64,000 nucleotides of DNA. Origin: Novosphingobium ginsenosidimutans. GTDB lineage: Bacteria > Pseudomonadota > Alphaproteobacteria > Sphingomonadales > Sphingomonadaceae. The DNA lies in NCBI RefSeq assembly GCF_007954425.1, contig NZ_CP042345.1, forward strand, positions 434,001-498,000. The letters are read 5' to 3'. A program made the position numbers and the translations under genes. The notes below the pieces were generated by a model that was given only the letters and a program-made list of their open reading frames with translations, was not told the DNA's origin and did not search any database. Shown in pieces: positions 34,832-43,712 of this stretch; position 1 is the stretch's first letter, and each line of letters starts with the position of its first letter.

Positions 34832-36217
34832 ATGAGCACCAGACAGGTTTCAGATCGCAACGATCCTGTGATCGAAAGCCGCGAGCAATTGCTCGCCCCA
34901 ATGATCAAGGGCGAGAAGCCGCGCGAGCGCTGGCGCATCGGGACCGAGCACGAGAAGCTGGTCTATTGCACCAAGGATCATCACGCTCCGTCCTATGACG
35001 AGCCCGGCGGAATCCGCGATCTGCTGGTCGCGATGCAGGACTATGGCTGGGAGCCGGTGACAGAGTCTGATGATTCTGGGGCGAGCAATATCATCGCCCT
35101 GTCCGGCAGCGACGGCGCGGTCAGCCTGGAGCCGGCTGGGCAACTTGAGCTGTCGGGCGCGCCGCTGGAAACCTTGCACCAGACCTGCGCCGAAACCGGG
35201 CGCCATCTCGATCAGGTCAAGGCGATCGGTAGCAAGACCGGCAAGGGCTTCCTGGGCCTGGGCATGTGGCCCGACAAGACTCGCGCCGAACTGCCGATCA
35301 TGCCCAAGGGGCGCTATGCGATCATGCTGCGGCACATGCCGCGCGTCGGCAACCTTGGCCTCGACATGATGCTGCGGACCTGCACGATCCAGGTCAACCT
35401 CGACTATTCGAGCGAGGCCGACATGGTACAGAAGTTCCGCACCAGTCTGGCGCTGCAACCGCTGGCCACGGCGCTGTTCGCCAATTCGCCCTTTACCGAA
35501 GGCAAGCCCAACGGCTTCCTCTCTTACCGCAGCCACATCTGGACCGATACCGATCCGGCCCGCACCGGCATGGCCAGCTTCGTGTTCGAGGATGGGTTCG
35601 GCTATGACCGCTACGTCGAATACATGCTCGACGTGCCGATGTACTTCGTGTTCCGCGACGGGAAGTACATCGATGCCGCCGGCCTCTCGTTCCGCGATTT
35701 CCTGGACGGCAAGCTGTCGATCCTGCCCGGCGAGCGTCCGCTGGCCAGCGACTGGGTCGATCACCTCTCCACCGCCTTCCCCGAAGTGCGGCTGAAGTCG
35801 TTCCTCGAGATGCGCGGGGCCGATGGCGGGCCGTGGAACAAGATCTGCGCTCTGCCCGCTTTCTGGGTCGGCTTGCTCTATGATCAGACCGCGCTCGACG
35901 CAGCCTGGGACCTGGTCAAGGACTGGGACATGGAAGGCCGCGAACGGCTGCGCGCCGAAGTGCCCAAGCTGGGTCTGGACGCCCCGCTGCCGGGCGGGGG
36001 CAAGCTGAAGGACATTGCCGCCGAAGTGCTGGTGATCAGCCGCGCGGGCCTTAATGCCCGCAACCGGCTCAATTCGATGGGCGATACCGAAGCCGGCTTC
36101 CTCAACCCGCTCGACGAGATCGTTTCGAGCGGCAAGGTTCCGGCCCAGCGCCTGCTCGACAAGTTCCACGGCGAATGGGGCGGCGATATCAGCCGCGTTT
36201 ACGAGCTGAGCTTCTGA
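34832..36217 (+). CDS. gshA: glutamate-cysteine ligase (alphaproteobacterial/plant type)
   Basis: A 461-residue GCS2-type ligase: WRIGTEHEKLVYC, VSLEPAGQLELSGAPLETLHQT and MMLRTCTIQVNLDYSSEADM. It performs the first step of glutathione synthesis, joining glutamate and cysteine with ATP. Length and motifs match the plant-like class, not the enterobacterial GshA. The stop overlaps the ATG of the next small gene. Confidence 0.96.
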   Translation: MSTRQVSDRNDPVIESREQLLAPMIKGEKPRERWRIGTEHEKLVYCTKDHHAPSYDEPGGIRDLLVAMQDYGWEPVTESDDSGASNIIALSGSDGAVSLEPAGQLELSGAPLETLHQTCAETGRHLDQVKAIGSKTGKGFLGLGMWPDKTRAELPIMPKGRYAIMLRHMPRVGNLGLDMMLRTCTIQVNLDYSSEADMVQKFRTSLALQPLATALFANSPFTEGKPNGFLSYRSHIWTDTDPARTGMASFVFEDGFGYDRYVEYMLDVPMYFVFRDGKYIDAAGLSFRDFLDGKLSILPGERPLASDWVDHLSTAFPEVRLKSFLEMRGADGGPWNKICALPAFWVGLLYDQTALDAAWDLVKDWDMEGRERLRAEVPKLGLDAPLPGGGKLKDIAAEVLVISRAGLNARNRLNSMGDTEAGFLNPLDEIVSSGKVPAQRLLDKFHGEWGGDISRVYELSF

Positions 36218-36519
36218 TGCCGATCGCGATCGTCGGCCAGTTCCGCATACCGGTTGAGAACCTGGCGGCGGCGCGCCCGCTGATGATCGCGGTTATCCAG
36301 GCGAGCCGAGCGGAAGCTGGCTGTATCGAATACAACTATGCCGAGGACCTGCTCGACCCCGGCCTGATTCGCGTCAGCGAGATCTGGGAAAGCCGTGAGC
36401 ACCTGGCCGCGCACTTCAAATCGGCGCACATGCAACGCTGGATTGCGGAGCGAGCGGACCTTGGCTTGTCGAGCCGGCAGGTCACCGGGTTCGCAGCGGA
36501 GCGCGGCGAACCGCTCTGA
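36217..36519 (+). CDS. antibiotic biosynthesis monooxygenase-domain protein (YgiN-like)
   Basis: A 100-residue ABM-domain protein: VGQFRIPVENLAAARPLM, AGCIEYNYAEDLLDPG and SEIWESREHLAAHFKSAHM. Usually a dimeric ferredoxin-like barrel; members include putative quinol monooxygenases. It overlaps the gshA stop by one base (TGATG), so it is co-expressed with glutathione synthesis. A direct biochemical role is not shown. Confidence 0.88.
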   Translation: MPIAIVGQFRIPVENLAAARPLMIAVIQASRAEAGCIEYNYAEDLLDPGLIRVSEIWESREHLAAHFKSAHMQRWIAERADLGLSSRQVTGFAAERGEPL

Positions 36520-37866
36520 TCATTCCGCCGGGTGCAGCACCTGGCGCCGCCCGCGCAGTGCCTGACCAAGGCGGCGGAACTGCCGCGTAATCAGCCCGTG
36601 CTGCGCCATCCAATCCGCATAGGCACGGTACTTGGGATCCTCGGCCAGCAGGTGTGCTTCTTCAGTCTTGGCGCGCCAGAAATAGATCGCGCTGACACAG
36701 GCCAGGAAAAAGGTGTTGCGCACCATGTCGGTGAACGAATGGCTGACCACCAGAAACGGCAGAGTCTCCAGCCACCAGAAGGTGTTCTTGGCCAGATAGG
36801 CTGGATGCTTGGTGAAGCGGTAGGGGCCGCCCGTCAGCACGCCGCGATAAGTCAGGTTGGAGAAGCGCAGGCCAAAGGCAACAGTCGCCCAAGCATAGAT
36901 CGCTGCGAGCATGACGAGAACGCCCGCCCAGGCCCACAGCACCAGCTCATGCCCGGCAAACCAGTAGGCCCAGTTCTGGGTATTGGTCTGGTAGTAAAGC
37001 GGACCGTTGCCCTGCATCAGTTGAAACGGCGGATAGCAGATCAGCGCCGCCAGCCAGCCCGCGAGGAACGGATTGGCGCTGCGGATCTGCGCGTCCAGCG
37101 GCTTCATCGTCATGATATAGCCCACTGTGCCAATCTGCGCGTCGAGCACGAACATCGCCGTTATCAGCAGACCCGCCAGCTGGACCGGATCGCGGAGCAG
37201 CGGCGCCCAGTCATTCTGCACCAGGATACCGAAGCCGCCTGGCACGATCGAGATCATGAAGGCGGTGAAGAAGCCCTTCACCGCCCAGGCGCGCGCGTGA
37301 TGCCAGACCTGTGCCGGATCGAACGGCTCGCGCCCGATCAGCAGGGCCCCGAAATGCCAGGCTCCATCGCGTGGCTCTACCAGCACGCGATCAAGCCAGA
37401 TGACATAGGGAATGGAAGCGACAAACAGTGGTCCGGCGAGGGTCCCCAGCACTTGCATGGACAGCAGGTATGGCTCGTCCCAATACCACCGGGCGACGCA
37501 GTATAATGCGCCGATCGCCGCCCAGGTGGCCCAGAGGCCAGCCAGCTTGGTGATCGAGATATCGACGATGGCGGCAACCGGCCTCGGCTTGCTCCAGTCG
37601 ATCCCGGTCGAAGGACGACGGTGGACCTTGTCCTTGACCAGCGAGACCACGACCATCGGCAGGGCCGCGGCAACCAAGCCGGCGAGCCCGGCATAGGGGC
37701 CAGACAGGCGCTCTTGCGGCGCAGCCAAACCTAGCGCTGCGCTGATTTCAGGCCAGAAATGGCAGAAGCAGATCCACACCGCCAGCCCGGCCACACCCCA
37801 CAGCCCCACGGCAGCGGAGACGTCGCTGGCCGGCCGCTGCGGCACCGGAGGCTGGGACGTGCTCAT
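36520..37866 (-). CDS. multi-pass membrane protein with C-terminal isoprenylcysteine/phospholipid methyltransferase-like domain
   Basis: A 448-residue protein with about ten hydrophobic helices. The last third has the ICMT/PEMT-like signature: LTGGPYRFTKHPAYLAKNTF, later KTEEAHLLAEDPKYRAYADW. This resembles proteins that methylate isoprenylcysteines or phospholipids, but the long N-terminal membrane region is not part of that family and I do not recognise it. Product and substrate are unknown. It converges exactly on the ABM gene, stop codon against stop codon. Confidence 0.75.
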   Translation of the reverse strand: MSTSQPPVPQRPASDVSAAVGLWGVAGLAVWICFCHFWPEISAALGLAAPQERLSGPYAGLAGLVAAALPMVVVSLVKDKVHRRPSTGIDWSKPRPVAAIVDISITKLAGLWATWAAIGALYCVARWYWDEPYLLSMQVLGTLAGPLFVASIPYVIWLDRVLVEPRDGAWHFGALLIGREPFDPAQVWHHARAWAVKGFFTAFMISIVPGGFGILVQNDWAPLLRDPVQLAGLLITAMFVLDAQIGTVGYIMTMKPLDAQIRSANPFLAGWLAALICYPPFQLMQGNGPLYYQTNTQNWAYWFAGHELVLWAWAGVLVMLAAIYAWATVAFGLRFSNLTYRGVLTGGPYRFTKHPAYLAKNTFWWLETLPFLVVSHSFTDMVRNTFFLACVSAIYFWRAKTEEAHLLAEDPKYRAYADWMAQHGLITRQFRRLGQALRGRRQVLHPAE

Positions 37867-37907
37867 TGCCTTCGCCTTAGCAGCGAAGGGTTAATGGCGC
37901 GGTAACA

Positions 37908-39251
37908 TCAACGGAAGGCAGAAATCCGGCCGCTGTCATCGAGGATGTAGAGCGAGCCGCCGGCCACGATCGGGGCCAGGGTCACCGGATTCTTGAGATC
38001 GGTGAAGGCCACCGGCGCCCCGTCCTCAACCCCGGCCGAATAGACCTGCCCGTTCGAATTGGCGAACCACAGCCGGCCGCCGGCCAGCACCGGGCCGGTC
38101 CAGAAGATCGGGTTCTTCTTCTTTTCCTCGTTCTCGAACCGGGCGAGCTGGGTGAGCCAGCGGACCTTGCCGGTCGCGCGCTGGATGCACAACAGCTTGC
38201 CATCGTCGGTCAGGGTGAAAATCCAGTCGCCCGCAATTGCCGGGGTGGAAATGCCCGCCAGGTTGAGTTCCCAGATGCGCTGGCCGGTGACCAGTTCATA
38301 AGCCGCCATGCGCCCGCCCTGACCCAGGGCGAAGACCCGGCCGCGATCAATGATCGGATCAGCGTCAATGTCGGTCAGCACACCCACGGTGGTCGAAAGC
38401 GAAGTACGCGCCAGCGCATCGGACCATAGCTGACGGCCGTTCTCATAGCGGAAGGCCACTAGTTCGCCGGTGCTGAAGCCCGCGACAATCGTGCCCTGTC
38501 CTGCGGCCGGAGCGGCCACGCCAAACACGCCGGTCTGGCCGCTTGAGGCTGCCTCGTTCCAAAGCGCAGCGCCGTCAGCTGCGTTGAGCGAATAGACCTG
38601 GTTGTCCATGGTCATGACGAAGACGGAGTTGAAGGCAATGGTCGGCGATCCGCGCAGCGGGCCGGCGGGCTTGACCTTCCAGACGATCGAGCCGTTGCTG
38701 GCATCAAGCGCGGCCACTTCGCCCAGGCCGGTGGTGATATAGACCCGCCCATCGGCAAAGCTGGCGCCGCCGCCATAGATCGAGGTCTGACCATCGCCCT
38801 TCAGCGAAAAGCTGGTGCTCCAGCGCTTGGCACCGGTTTGGGCATCAAAGGCGCTGACCGTGCCGGCCGTATCCATCACGAACAGCTGGCCGCCACCGAC
38901 CACCGGCGAAGCGGCCAGACGCTGCTTCTTGTCCGACCCGGCGACCTGCGCGGTCCACGAGCGTCCCGGATTGGCGGCGAGTTCGAGGTTCCCGTAAGAC
39001 TTGCTGGCCGTCCCGCCGGCTTGCGGCCAGTCCGGATTGGCGGCAGCGGGCGGAACGATCACCGAGATGCTCGCCAGCAGCGGATCGATCTTGGCCCCGG
39101 TATCGACGCGCGAAAGGATCGGAATGCGGTTGCCCAAGGTCGGGGTCTTCGGCTTGTCCTTGCCGCCGAATGCACCGCAACCGGCCAGCGAAACGGCGAG
39201 GACCAGCGCCAGCGAGGCAGTCAGGCGGCGGGAAATCGGTTTGGCTTGCAT
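37908..39251 (-). CDS. bamB: outer membrane assembly factor BamB-like lipoprotein (PQQ-type beta propeller)
   Basis: A 447-residue lipoprotein with lipobox VSLAGCGAFGG and repeated PQQ-like blades (LFVMDTAGTVSAFDAQTGAKRW split, VYITTGLGEVAALDASNG, VYSLNAADGAALW, MAAYELVTGQRIWEL). BamB helps the BamA complex insert outer-membrane proteins. The upstream TPR gene and the order TPR-bamB are conserved. The der GTPase that often follows is absent; a methyltransferase-like membrane gene follows instead. Confidence 0.93.
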   Translation of the reverse strand: MQAKPISRRLTASLALVLAVSLAGCGAFGGKDKPKTPTLGNRIPILSRVDTGAKIDPLLASISVIVPPAAANPDWPQAGGTASKSYGNLELAANPGRSWTAQVAGSDKKQRLAASPVVGGGQLFVMDTAGTVSAFDAQTGAKRWSTSFSLKGDGQTSIYGGGASFADGRVYITTGLGEVAALDASNGSIVWKVKPAGPLRGSPTIAFNSVFVMTMDNQVYSLNAADGAALWNEAASSGQTGVFGVAAPAAGQGTIVAGFSTGELVAFRYENGRQLWSDALARTSLSTTVGVLTDIDADPIIDRGRVFALGQGGRMAAYELVTGQRIWELNLAGISTPAIAGDWIFTLTDDGKLLCIQRATGKVRWLTQLARFENEEKKKNPIFWTGPVLAGGRLWFANSNGQVYSAGVEDGAPVAFTDLKNPVTLAPIVAGGSLYILDDSGRISAFR

Positions 39252-39270
39252 GGACTATCCTTGACTAAAC

Positions 39271-40038
39271 TTACTGCTGCGCGGTGACGAGGTTGACGGC
39301 ATCATCGCTGCCCGCATCATAGCCGAGCTGGCCGGCCACCTGGCGCATCCGCGTACGGAGTGTACCCGGCACTTCGGTATTCTTGCCGATCGCGGCAAAT
39401 AGCGGGCCGGCCTGATCGGGTTTACCCATCTTGAGATAGGCCATGCCGACCAGCTCGCCTGCGCTGCCGAACCAGGGATTGCCCGGCACGGCCAATGGCT
39501 TCAACTTATCCACCACCTGCTGCGGCTGCATCGCATCGAACCGCAGCGAAACCTCTCGGATCGTCGCCAGGTCGCGATAGGCCTGCGGCACGCCGGTATC
39601 GGCGGAAATCGCGGCAAAGGCTTTGGCGGCATCCTCGGGCTTGCCCTGCTGGACCAGGATCGCAGCGCGGGTCATCGCTGCGGCCGCCTTGCTGCCATCG
39701 CTGCCATCTTTGGTCAGCTGGTCGAGATCGGCCAGCGCGGCACCGGTATTGCCGGCATCCAACTTGTCGAGCGCGATGATCGCCTGCTCACTACGTTCGC
39801 CGGCGGCCTGCTTGGTCGAGTTATCCCAATAGAGATAGCCCGCCAGCGCCAGCAGCCCCACGGCAATAGCCCCGCCGATCGGCTTGCCATAGCGGGTCAG
39901 GATCGACTTGAGCTCATCCTCACGCAGCGCGTCATCGACTTCGCGCAGGAACACGTCCTGCTGGGCGGCGGCCTGCTCTTCGGACTTGGACGGTGCGGAA
40001 CGATCGGACGGAGGCAAGGCCAAGGCGGTGACTTTCAC
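39271..40038 (-). CDS. TPR-repeat inner-membrane protein (YfgM-like, DUF2133)
   Basis: A 255-residue protein. A cytoplasmic N-terminus (VFLREVDDALREDELKSIL) and one transmembrane helix (GGAIAVGLLALAGYLYWDN) lead to a periplasmic helical-repeat region. It matches the YfgM/ancillary SecYEG-associated family in topology and in its place upstream of bamB (19 bp). Start uncertain: GTG at 40038 is the longest reading, and in-frame TTG codons a few residues later are possible. Confidence 0.85.
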   Translation of the reverse strand: MKVTALALPPSDRSAPSKSEEQAAAQQDVFLREVDDALREDELKSILTRYGKPIGGAIAVGLLALAGYLYWDNSTKQAAGERSEQAIIALDKLDAGNTGAALADLDQLTKDGSDGSKAAAAMTRAAILVQQGKPEDAAKAFAAISADTGVPQAYRDLATIREVSLRFDAMQPQQVVDKLKPLAVPGNPWFGSAGELVGMAYLKMGKPDQAGPLFAAIGKNTEVPGTLRTRMRQVAGQLGYDAGSDDAVNLVTAQQ

Positions 40039-40139
40039 TCGGAAACTGGGTCAAACGTGCGCGCTGTTTAGCTGATGGGCGGGCCTTTTCAACGCCCGAT
40101 CTCTGCGCTGTCCCCCGTGAAGCACGGGTGAACGACGAT

Positions 40140-41291
40140 TCAGGGGAAGGCGGTGCGGCCCAGGGCCCCGGCGTAGAGGTTGCGATAGGCGGTGATCATC
40201 TTGGCTTCGTCATACTCGGCCTCGGCCCGGGTGCGGTTGGCCTTGCCGATGGACGCACGCAAATCGGCATCTTCGGCCAGGGCCAAAAGTGCCTGAGACA
40301 GGGCGGCTTCGTCCCCTGGAGGGGAGAGGAAGCGGCAGTTTTCGCCTGCTACCATCGCCTCGATATCGCCCACCCGCGGTGCGGCAATGGCCAGGCCGCT
40401 GGCCATTGCCTCGACCACCGAGATCGGGAACTGCTCACTGTCGGAAGACAGCGCGAACAGATCGAATAGCCCCATTGCCTGGGCCGGGTGAGCGACATGG
40501 CCGGGCAGGTGCACGCGGTGCCCGACCCCCAGTCTAACGGCCTCTGCGCGGATCGCCTCGCGCTCCGGCCCTTCGCCCAGGATCACCAGCTGCCATGCTT
40601 CGGGCAACGGCGCGAAGGCGCGGACCAGCCGCGGCAGGTTCTTGACCGCGCGCAGGCCCGCCAACGTCCCCAGCCACAGTTCGCCCGGATGCTTGATCAC
40701 GCGCGGCAGGACATCGGGCTTGGGCTTGCGGCCATAAGCGAAGACCGCGATGCCGTTGGGAATGCGTTTCACCATCGCCGCCGGCTGCTTCCAGGCGGTA
40801 CGGGCGATGTGTTCCAGCCGCTGCGACGGAACGACCAGCCTCTGGGCGCGGAACAGCGCGATCCGGCGGAAGAGATTGCGGTGCCACTTCAGCCGCACCG
40901 CCTCGTCCTGGTTGAAGCCGTCTTCGTGATGGATCAGCGGCGGCAGCTTCAGCACCTCGGCAAAGGCAGTGTGGGCAAGCACCGCGTCCATCGCGCCCCA
41001 GTTATAGGTCAGCACGAGGTCAAAGCCGATCATCGCACGGGCGAGCTCCTGCAGGCGGCGGGGGAATGGCTTGCCGGTCAGCTCGGGGAACTCGGGGTAG
41101 TCGACCGGGATCGCTGGATCGATCGCCCGCGCTGCGCCCAACGCCCCGGGCACGGCCGAGACGATGCTGTGCGCCACTTGCGGCCCGAAGGCGTTTATCA
41201 GCTGTACGGCACGCATTTCCTTGCCGCCGGGATCGAAACTGGAATGGAGATGCAACACCCGCAGCCGCGGGACCGGGGTGCGCTTCTTCAT
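40140..41291 (-). CDS. GT4-type glycosyltransferase
   Basis: A 383-residue GT-B enzyme: N-domain LRVLHLHSSFDPGGKEMRAV and C-domain with GTLAGLRAVKNLPRLVRAFA, VILGEGPEREAIRAEA and the E-x7-E motif SEQFPISVVEAMASG. It transfers a sugar from a nucleotide donor; acceptor unknown. It overlaps the preceding alpha/beta hydrolase gene (ATGA). No polysaccharide cluster surrounds it, so it may act on a lipid or small molecule. Confidence 0.92.
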   Translation of the reverse strand: MKKRTPVPRLRVLHLHSSFDPGGKEMRAVQLINAFGPQVAHSIVSAVPGALGAARAIDPAIPVDYPEFPELTGKPFPRRLQELARAMIGFDLVLTYNWGAMDAVLAHTAFAEVLKLPPLIHHEDGFNQDEAVRLKWHRNLFRRIALFRAQRLVVPSQRLEHIARTAWKQPAAMVKRIPNGIAVFAYGRKPKPDVLPRVIKHPGELWLGTLAGLRAVKNLPRLVRAFAPLPEAWQLVILGEGPEREAIRAEAVRLGVGHRVHLPGHVAHPAQAMGLFDLFALSSDSEQFPISVVEAMASGLAIAAPRVGDIEAMVAGENCRFLSPPGDEAALSQALLALAEDADLRASIGKANRTRAEAEYDEAKMITAYRNLYAGALGRTAFP

Positions 41292-42145
41292 TTGATCCGG
41301 GCCAGCAGCTGGTCGATCGCTGTCACGGCCACCGGCTCACTCAACGTCGGCGCATGGCCGACCTTGGGTACGGTAACTGTTACGGCCTCTGGCAAGCGCT
41401 TGGCCATCTGCTCGAAGGTTGCGGCCGACAGCACATCAGACAGCGCGCCGCGCAGCAGGGTGACCGGCCGGCCGGCCAGTGCCTCGAAGGCCGGCCACAT
41501 GTCGACATTGCTGGCCCCATCCGCTGTGGCGAAGGGTTCTGCAATCTTCATGTCATAGTCGAAGTGGATCCGCCCATTGCTGCCCACCACCATGCAGCGC
41601 TTGGCCATGGCCAGCCAGTCGGTGATCGAAGCCTCGGGGAAGGTTGGCCCCTGCGATTCCGCCAGCGCCCGGGCGGCGTGCATCCATGTGGGGAAGTTGC
41701 GCGCCTGGCCGACATAACCGCGGATCCGCTCGATCCCAGCGGGGTCAACTTCCGGCCCGACATCGTTCAGCAGCGCCCCGGCCAGGCGCTCTGGCCCGGT
41801 CGCGGCGATCAGCATGGTCAGCAGCCCGCCTAGCGAGGTGCCGATCGCCACCACCTGGCTGAGCTTGGCCTGCGCGAACAGCTCGCCCAGATCCTCAAGA
41901 TACTGCAGCGGATTGTAGGTGGCTGAATCCTTGGCATAACCGCTGTCACCGCGGCCGCGCAGCTCGACGCAGATCACCCGCCACTCGCCGGCCAGCCGCT
42001 GGGCCAGGTCCTCGAAATCGCGGGCGTTGCGGGTGAGGCCGGGCAGACACAGCACCGGGGGCCGGTCGGCGCGGCCAGCATAGTCGCGATAATGCAGTTG
42101 CAGGCCATCGCGACTGGTCCAATAGCCGTCAGTAAAATCAGTCAT
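41288..42145 (-). CDS. alpha/beta-fold hydrolase
   Basis: A 285-residue hydrolase: oxyanion region LCLPGLTRNARDF, nucleophile elbow AIGTSLGGLLTM (Ser in GTSLGG) and C-terminal KVGHAPTLSEP with the catalytic His. The start at the ATG at 42145 (MTDFTDGYWTS) matches typical N-termini; longer readings overlap selO. Substrate unknown. Coupled to the downstream glycosyltransferase gene by a 4-bp overlap. Confidence 0.9.
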   Translation of the reverse strand: MTDFTDGYWTSRDGLQLHYRDYAGRADRPPVLCLPGLTRNARDFEDLAQRLAGEWRVICVELRGRGDSGYAKDSATYNPLQYLEDLGELFAQAKLSQVVAIGTSLGGLLTMLIAATGPERLAGALLNDVGPEVDPAGIERIRGYVGQARNFPTWMHAARALAESQGPTFPEASITDWLAMAKRCMVVGSNGRIHFDYDMKIAEPFATADGASNVDMWPAFEALAGRPVTLLRGALSDVLSAATFEQMAKRLPEAVTVTVPKVGHAPTLSEPVAVTAIDQLLARIK

Positions 42146-42228
42146 CTTCTGGCCGGACCTTCGGGTAATGTTTAGCGGTACACTTTGCAGCGCTTGTGCC
42201 GCGCGGCGGTTGGTCCCACTATTGCCGG

Positions 42229-43614
42229 ATGCGTGCCGAACCGCAAGCCGCCCCCTATCGTGCCGATACGCCGATTGCCCAGCTCGCCCCATGGCTGGCC
42301 GATCCGGTGAAGGCTGCCGACTTTCCAAAGGCGGTCTTACGCTTTCGCAATCACCGCTGGGATCGGGCGGTTGGTCTGTCGGGCTTGTCCGACGACGCCT
42401 GGGTCGAGCACTTCGCCCGCTTTGCCCCTCTGCCGGACAACCTGCCCCAGCCGCTCGCGCTGCGTTATCACGGTCACCAGTTCCGCGTGTATAACCCGGA
42501 CCTGGGTGACGGGCGCGGCTTCCTGTTTGCGCAAATGCGTGATGGCGCGGGCCGACTGCTCGATCTTGGCACCAAGGGTTCGGGCCAAACCCCGTGGAGC
42601 CGCGAGGGCGACGGACGGCTTACGCTGAAAGGCGCGGTGCGCGAGATCCTGGCAACCGAAATGCTCGAGGCGTTGGGCGTAAACACCAGCAAGACCTTCT
42701 CGGTGATCGAGACCGGCGAAGATCTCTACCGTTCAGACGAGCCCTCCCCCACTCGCGCGGCGGTGATGATCAGGCTTAGTCACGGACACATTCGCATCGG
42801 CACGTTCCAGCGACTGGCCTACCTCGAAAGCCGCGCCGAAATGGCCGCGCTGATCGACTATTGCCTGGCGCAGTTCCCCGGCCCACCCCCGCCCGAGGAC
42901 GCCCCGGGACGCCACGAGCCGGCGGTGATCCTGCTCCACCAGGTGGTTGAACGGCTGGCGCAGCTGGCGGCAGAATGGATGGCAGCGGGCTTCGTCCACG
43001 GCGTGCTCAACACCGATAACATGAACATTTCAGGCGAAAGTTTTGACTATGGTCCGTGGCGCTGGCTGCCGGCCTGGGACCCGAGCTTCACTGCCGCCTA
43101 TTTCGACCATGCCGGGCTCTACGCCTTCGGCCGCCAGCCCGAAGCGCTGCACTGGAACTGCGGACAACTGGCGGTGGCGCTGCGGCTGGTGGCCGAAGCA
43201 CCGCCGCTGATCGCTGCGCTGGAGCGGTTTGGACCGCTTTACCAGACTGCCCTTGCTCGCCAATTCCTATGGCGACTGGGCGTGCAGTCGCGCGGGTTCG
43301 ATGCTGACTATGCCCTGATCGCCCGGGCCGAGCAGACCATGCGCGAAGAAGCGCTTTCGCCCGATGCCTTCTTCCACCGCCACCGCTTTGGCCGCCAAGC
43401 CGAGGGGGAATTTGCAACGCTGCTCAGGGATTTCAACCCGGTCGGCACCGAGCACGACCTGTGGCAAGAAGACCGGCCACCGAGCCTGGTGGTCGACAAT
43501 GTCGAGGCGATCTGGGCTGCGATCGACCAGCGCGATGACTGGGCTCCGCTGGGCGAGACGATCGCTGCAATCCGCCGACTGGGCGAGGCCCTGGGTCCAC
43601 CACCGCGCGTTTAG
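42229..43614 (+). CDS. selO: SelO/YdiU family pseudokinase (protein AMPylase)
   Basis: A 461-residue SelO-type protein: YHGHQFRVYNPDLGDGRGFL, LGTKGSGQTPWSREGDGRLT, ATEMLEALGVNTSKTF and GVLNTDNMNISGESFDYGPW. The family transfers AMP from ATP to Ser/Thr/Tyr of target proteins under oxidative stress. I chose the ATG at 42229 (MRAEPQAAPY); upstream in-frame starts would reach into the promoter shared with the divergent hydrolase gene. The C-terminus ends without the selenocysteine-type tail known in eukaryotes. Confidence 0.94.
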   Translation: MRAEPQAAPYRADTPIAQLAPWLADPVKAADFPKAVLRFRNHRWDRAVGLSGLSDDAWVEHFARFAPLPDNLPQPLALRYHGHQFRVYNPDLGDGRGFLFAQMRDGAGRLLDLGTKGSGQTPWSREGDGRLTLKGAVREILATEMLEALGVNTSKTFSVIETGEDLYRSDEPSPTRAAVMIRLSHGHIRIGTFQRLAYLESRAEMAALIDYCLAQFPGPPPPEDAPGRHEPAVILLHQVVERLAQLAAEWMAAGFVHGVLNTDNMNISGESFDYGPWRWLPAWDPSFTAAYFDHAGLYAFGRQPEALHWNCGQLAVALRLVAEAPPLIAALERFGPLYQTALARQFLWRLGVQSRGFDADYALIARAEQTMREEALSPDAFFHRHRFGRQAEGEFATLLRDFNPVGTEHDLWQEDRPPSLVVDNVEAIWAAIDQRDDWAPLGETIAAIRRLGEALGPPPRV

Positions 43615-43712
43615 GCTCAAATAGCTAACCTGAAAGCCAAAGCTTTTCAGAGCGGGCCTGCTCGGCTAAGGCGCTCGGCATCGGCGTGTCGCGGGCCGAT
43701 TGGGGTGGAAGC

